In this document: positions 4,890 through 6,109 of the stretch, piece after piece
How positions within the stretch are numbered: position 1 is the first letter of the stretch
Layout of the letters: each line of letters starts with the position of its first letter
Assembly (NCBI GenBank): GCA_030045295.1
Contig: JASIGD010000134.1
Coordinates: forward strand, 1-6,109
From: Streptosporangiaceae bacterium
GTDB lineage: Bacteria; Actinomycetota; Actinomycetes; Streptosporangiales; Streptosporangiaceae
DNA: 6,109 nucleotides
Reading direction: 5' to 3'
Notes under the pieces: model-generated
Seen by the model: the letters and a program-made list of their open reading frames with translations, nothing else
What the model was told of the DNA's origin: nothing
Databases searched by the model: none
Program-made: the position numbers and the translations under genes

Positions 4890-6109
4890 ATGCGGCGTGC
4901 GATGCCTGGTATCGCCATCGTCGTTGCGGGCCTCCTGCTCATGGCGGGATGCACCTCTGCCAGCACCTCAGCAGGCGGTTCGGCCCCGTTGACCAACGGG
5001 ATCGGCCCGATTACCTTCGCCATCGGCAAGGATGACTCCGGCTGGCTGCAGGACGTGATCGCCGGCTGGAACGAGCGCTATCCCGGCCAGAAGGTCACCT
5101 TGCTCCTGCTGCCTGAGTCCGCCAACGACCAGCTGGCCCAGCTGGTCGCCAATCTGCAGGCCAAGAGCGACCTGTACGACGTCATCGACATGGACGTCAT
5201 CTGGACCGCGGAGTTCGCCTCCAACGGCTGGATCATCCCGCTGCCCGAGAGCAAGTTCCCGCTGAACGATTTCCTCAAGCCGGCCGTTGACACGGCCATG
5301 TACCAGGGCCGGCTGTACGCCGTGCCCGACTACAGCAACGCGGACCTCCTTTACTACCGAAAGGACATCCTCGCCAAGGCGGGCAAGCAGCCCCCCACGA
5401 CCTGGGCCCAGCTGCAGCAGCTGGCCGAGACCGTGGCGCCGAAGTACGGGCTGTACGGCTACGCGGGCACGTTTGCCCCGTACGAGGGGCTGACGGTCAA
5501 CTTCGCCGCGGCCGTCCAGTCGGCCGGGGGATCGATCCTCTCCGCCGACGGCACGAAGGTCACCGTGGACTCGCCCCAGGCGCTCAAGGGGCTCGAGTTC
5601 CTGGTGAACGGGTTCCGGCAGGGCTGGATCCCGAAGGTCACGCTCACCTACGAGGAAGAGTCGGCCCAGGCCGCGTTCGAGGCCGGCAAGTTCCTGTTCA
5701 TGGACAACTGGCCCGACGTCTACGCGGCGCTGTCGGCACCCGGCCCGGCCAACAAGGTGTACGGGAAGTTCGGGGTCGTGGCGCTGCCGGGTCCGGACGG
5801 TACGGGATCCAGTTCCCTGGGCGGCGCCAACCTCGCGATCAGCGCCTATTCCCAGCACCAGCAGACGGCGCTGGCCTTTATCAAGTACATGACGGACCTG
5901 CCCAACGAAAGAGAGATGCTCAAGCAGGGTTCATTTCCCCCCGTCTGGACCGAGCTCTACACGAATAAGAGCCTGGCGCGGAGCTATCGGTACCTGCCCG
6001 TGCTCGAGCAGGCCATCGATTCGGCGCAGCCGCGCCCGGCGATTACCAACTATGACCAGGCCAGCCTGGCCATCTCCAGCGCGGTCTACCAGGCCCTCAC
6101 GCGTCAGAA
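4890..6109 (+). CDS. Sugar ABC transporter substrate-binding lipoprotein, cut by the right edge
   Basis: Extracellular solute-binding protein of family 1 (MalE type), the capture component of a carbohydrate ABC importer; 406 codons are present, close to the usual 410-440. From ATG 4890, MRRAMPGIAI leads into a hydrophobic core and the lipobox LMAGC with the lipidated cysteine at residue 21, then a short Ser/Thr linker. The mature part shows the first lobe ITFAIGKDDSGWLQDVIAGW (41-60), the AKSDLYDVIDMDVIWTAEF segment (91-109), the hinge-region YAVPDYSNADLLYYRKDIL, the TWAQLQQLAE helix, GKFLFMDNWPDVYAAL, and near the end AQPRPAITNYDQASLAI. The last pattern, with Pro-rich residues before a Tyr/Ser helix, is seen in trehalose/maltose-type binding proteins such as ThuE and LpqY, so a disaccharide is the best guess for the ligand. 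In-frame GTGs at 4878 and 4881 are alternative starts. It is divergent from the exporter operon; its permease genes should follow to the right. Confidence 0.93.
   Translation, partial: MRRAMPGIAIVVAGLLLMAGCTSASTSAGGSAPLTNGIGPITFAIGKDDSGWLQDVIAGWNERYPGQKVTLLLLPESANDQLAQLVANLQAKSDLYDVIDMDVIWTAEFASNGWIIPLPESKFPLNDFLKPAVDTAMYQGRLYAVPDYSNADLLYYRKDILAKAGKQPPTTWAQLQQLAETVAPKYGLYGYAGTFAPYEGLTVNFAAAVQSAGGSILSADGTKVTVDSPQALKGLEFLVNGFRQGWIPKVTLTYEEESAQAAFEAGKFLFMDNWPDVYAALSAPGPANKVYGKFGVVALPGPDGTGSSSLGGANLAISAYSQHQQTALAFIKYMTDLPNEREMLKQGSFPPVWTELYTNKSLARSYRYLPVLEQAIDSAQPRPAITNYDQASLAISSAVYQALTRQ

Noticed and set aside
4968..5858. 296-codon minus-strand frame opposite the substrate-binding protein
   Set aside because: Antisense shadow: repetitive Val/Gly/Leu/Arg composition without motifs, whereas the plus strand gives a complete solute-binding protein with signal peptide.

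Overview
The window looks like a piece of a high-GC actinobacterial genome. The evidence is strongly G/C-biased third codon positions, GTG starts, purine-rich Shine-Dalgarno sites, two lipoproteins with actinobacterial-style lipoboxes, and a three-gene regulator/exporter cassette typical of Actinomycetota. No rRNA, tRNA, CRISPR array, integrase or insertion sequence is visible, so the species cannot be fixed.

Layout, left to right. (1) Positions 1-188, minus strand: the first 62 residues of a lipoprotein running off the left edge. It has a clear signal peptide and lipobox followed by a Ser/Thr/Pro/Ala-rich linker; its function is not visible. (2) Positions 189-894: about 700 bases with no convincing gene. 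They hold several candidate protein-binding sites: a LacI-type palindrome, a run of 11-bp-periodic direct repeats resembling a PHO box, and hairpins. (3) Positions 895-4652, minus strand: a compact operon in the order padR-family regulator, ABC ATPase (LolD/MacB type), large permease with two FtsX domains. The first junction is a 4-base GTGA stop/start overlap and the second a 3-base gap, so the three are probably co-transcribed and translationally coupled. (4) Positions 4653-4889: a divergent intergenic region with a strong sigma-70-like promoter reading rightwards. A perfect 8-bp inverted repeat and a PadR-like TATGT/ACATA dyad are built around that promoter, and two short motifs occur once near each of the divergent genes. 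(5) Positions 4890-6109, plus strand: a sugar-type ABC substrate-binding lipoprotein, nearly complete but cut by the right edge.

Working model. The ATPase and the FtsX-type permease form a MacB/LolCDE-like complex that uses ATP to extrude a substrate or to do work on lipoproteins or the envelope. The PadR protein, made from the first cistron, probably represses its own operon in response to a ligand. The divergent lipoprotein is the binding component of a carbohydrate importer of the trehalose/maltose type, whose permeases would be expected just beyond the right edge. The shared motifs in the divergent region make co-regulation of the two units possible. I see no clearly new biological system. 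The most interesting material is regulatory DNA (both intergenic regions) and the unusual N-terminal extension of the ATPase.
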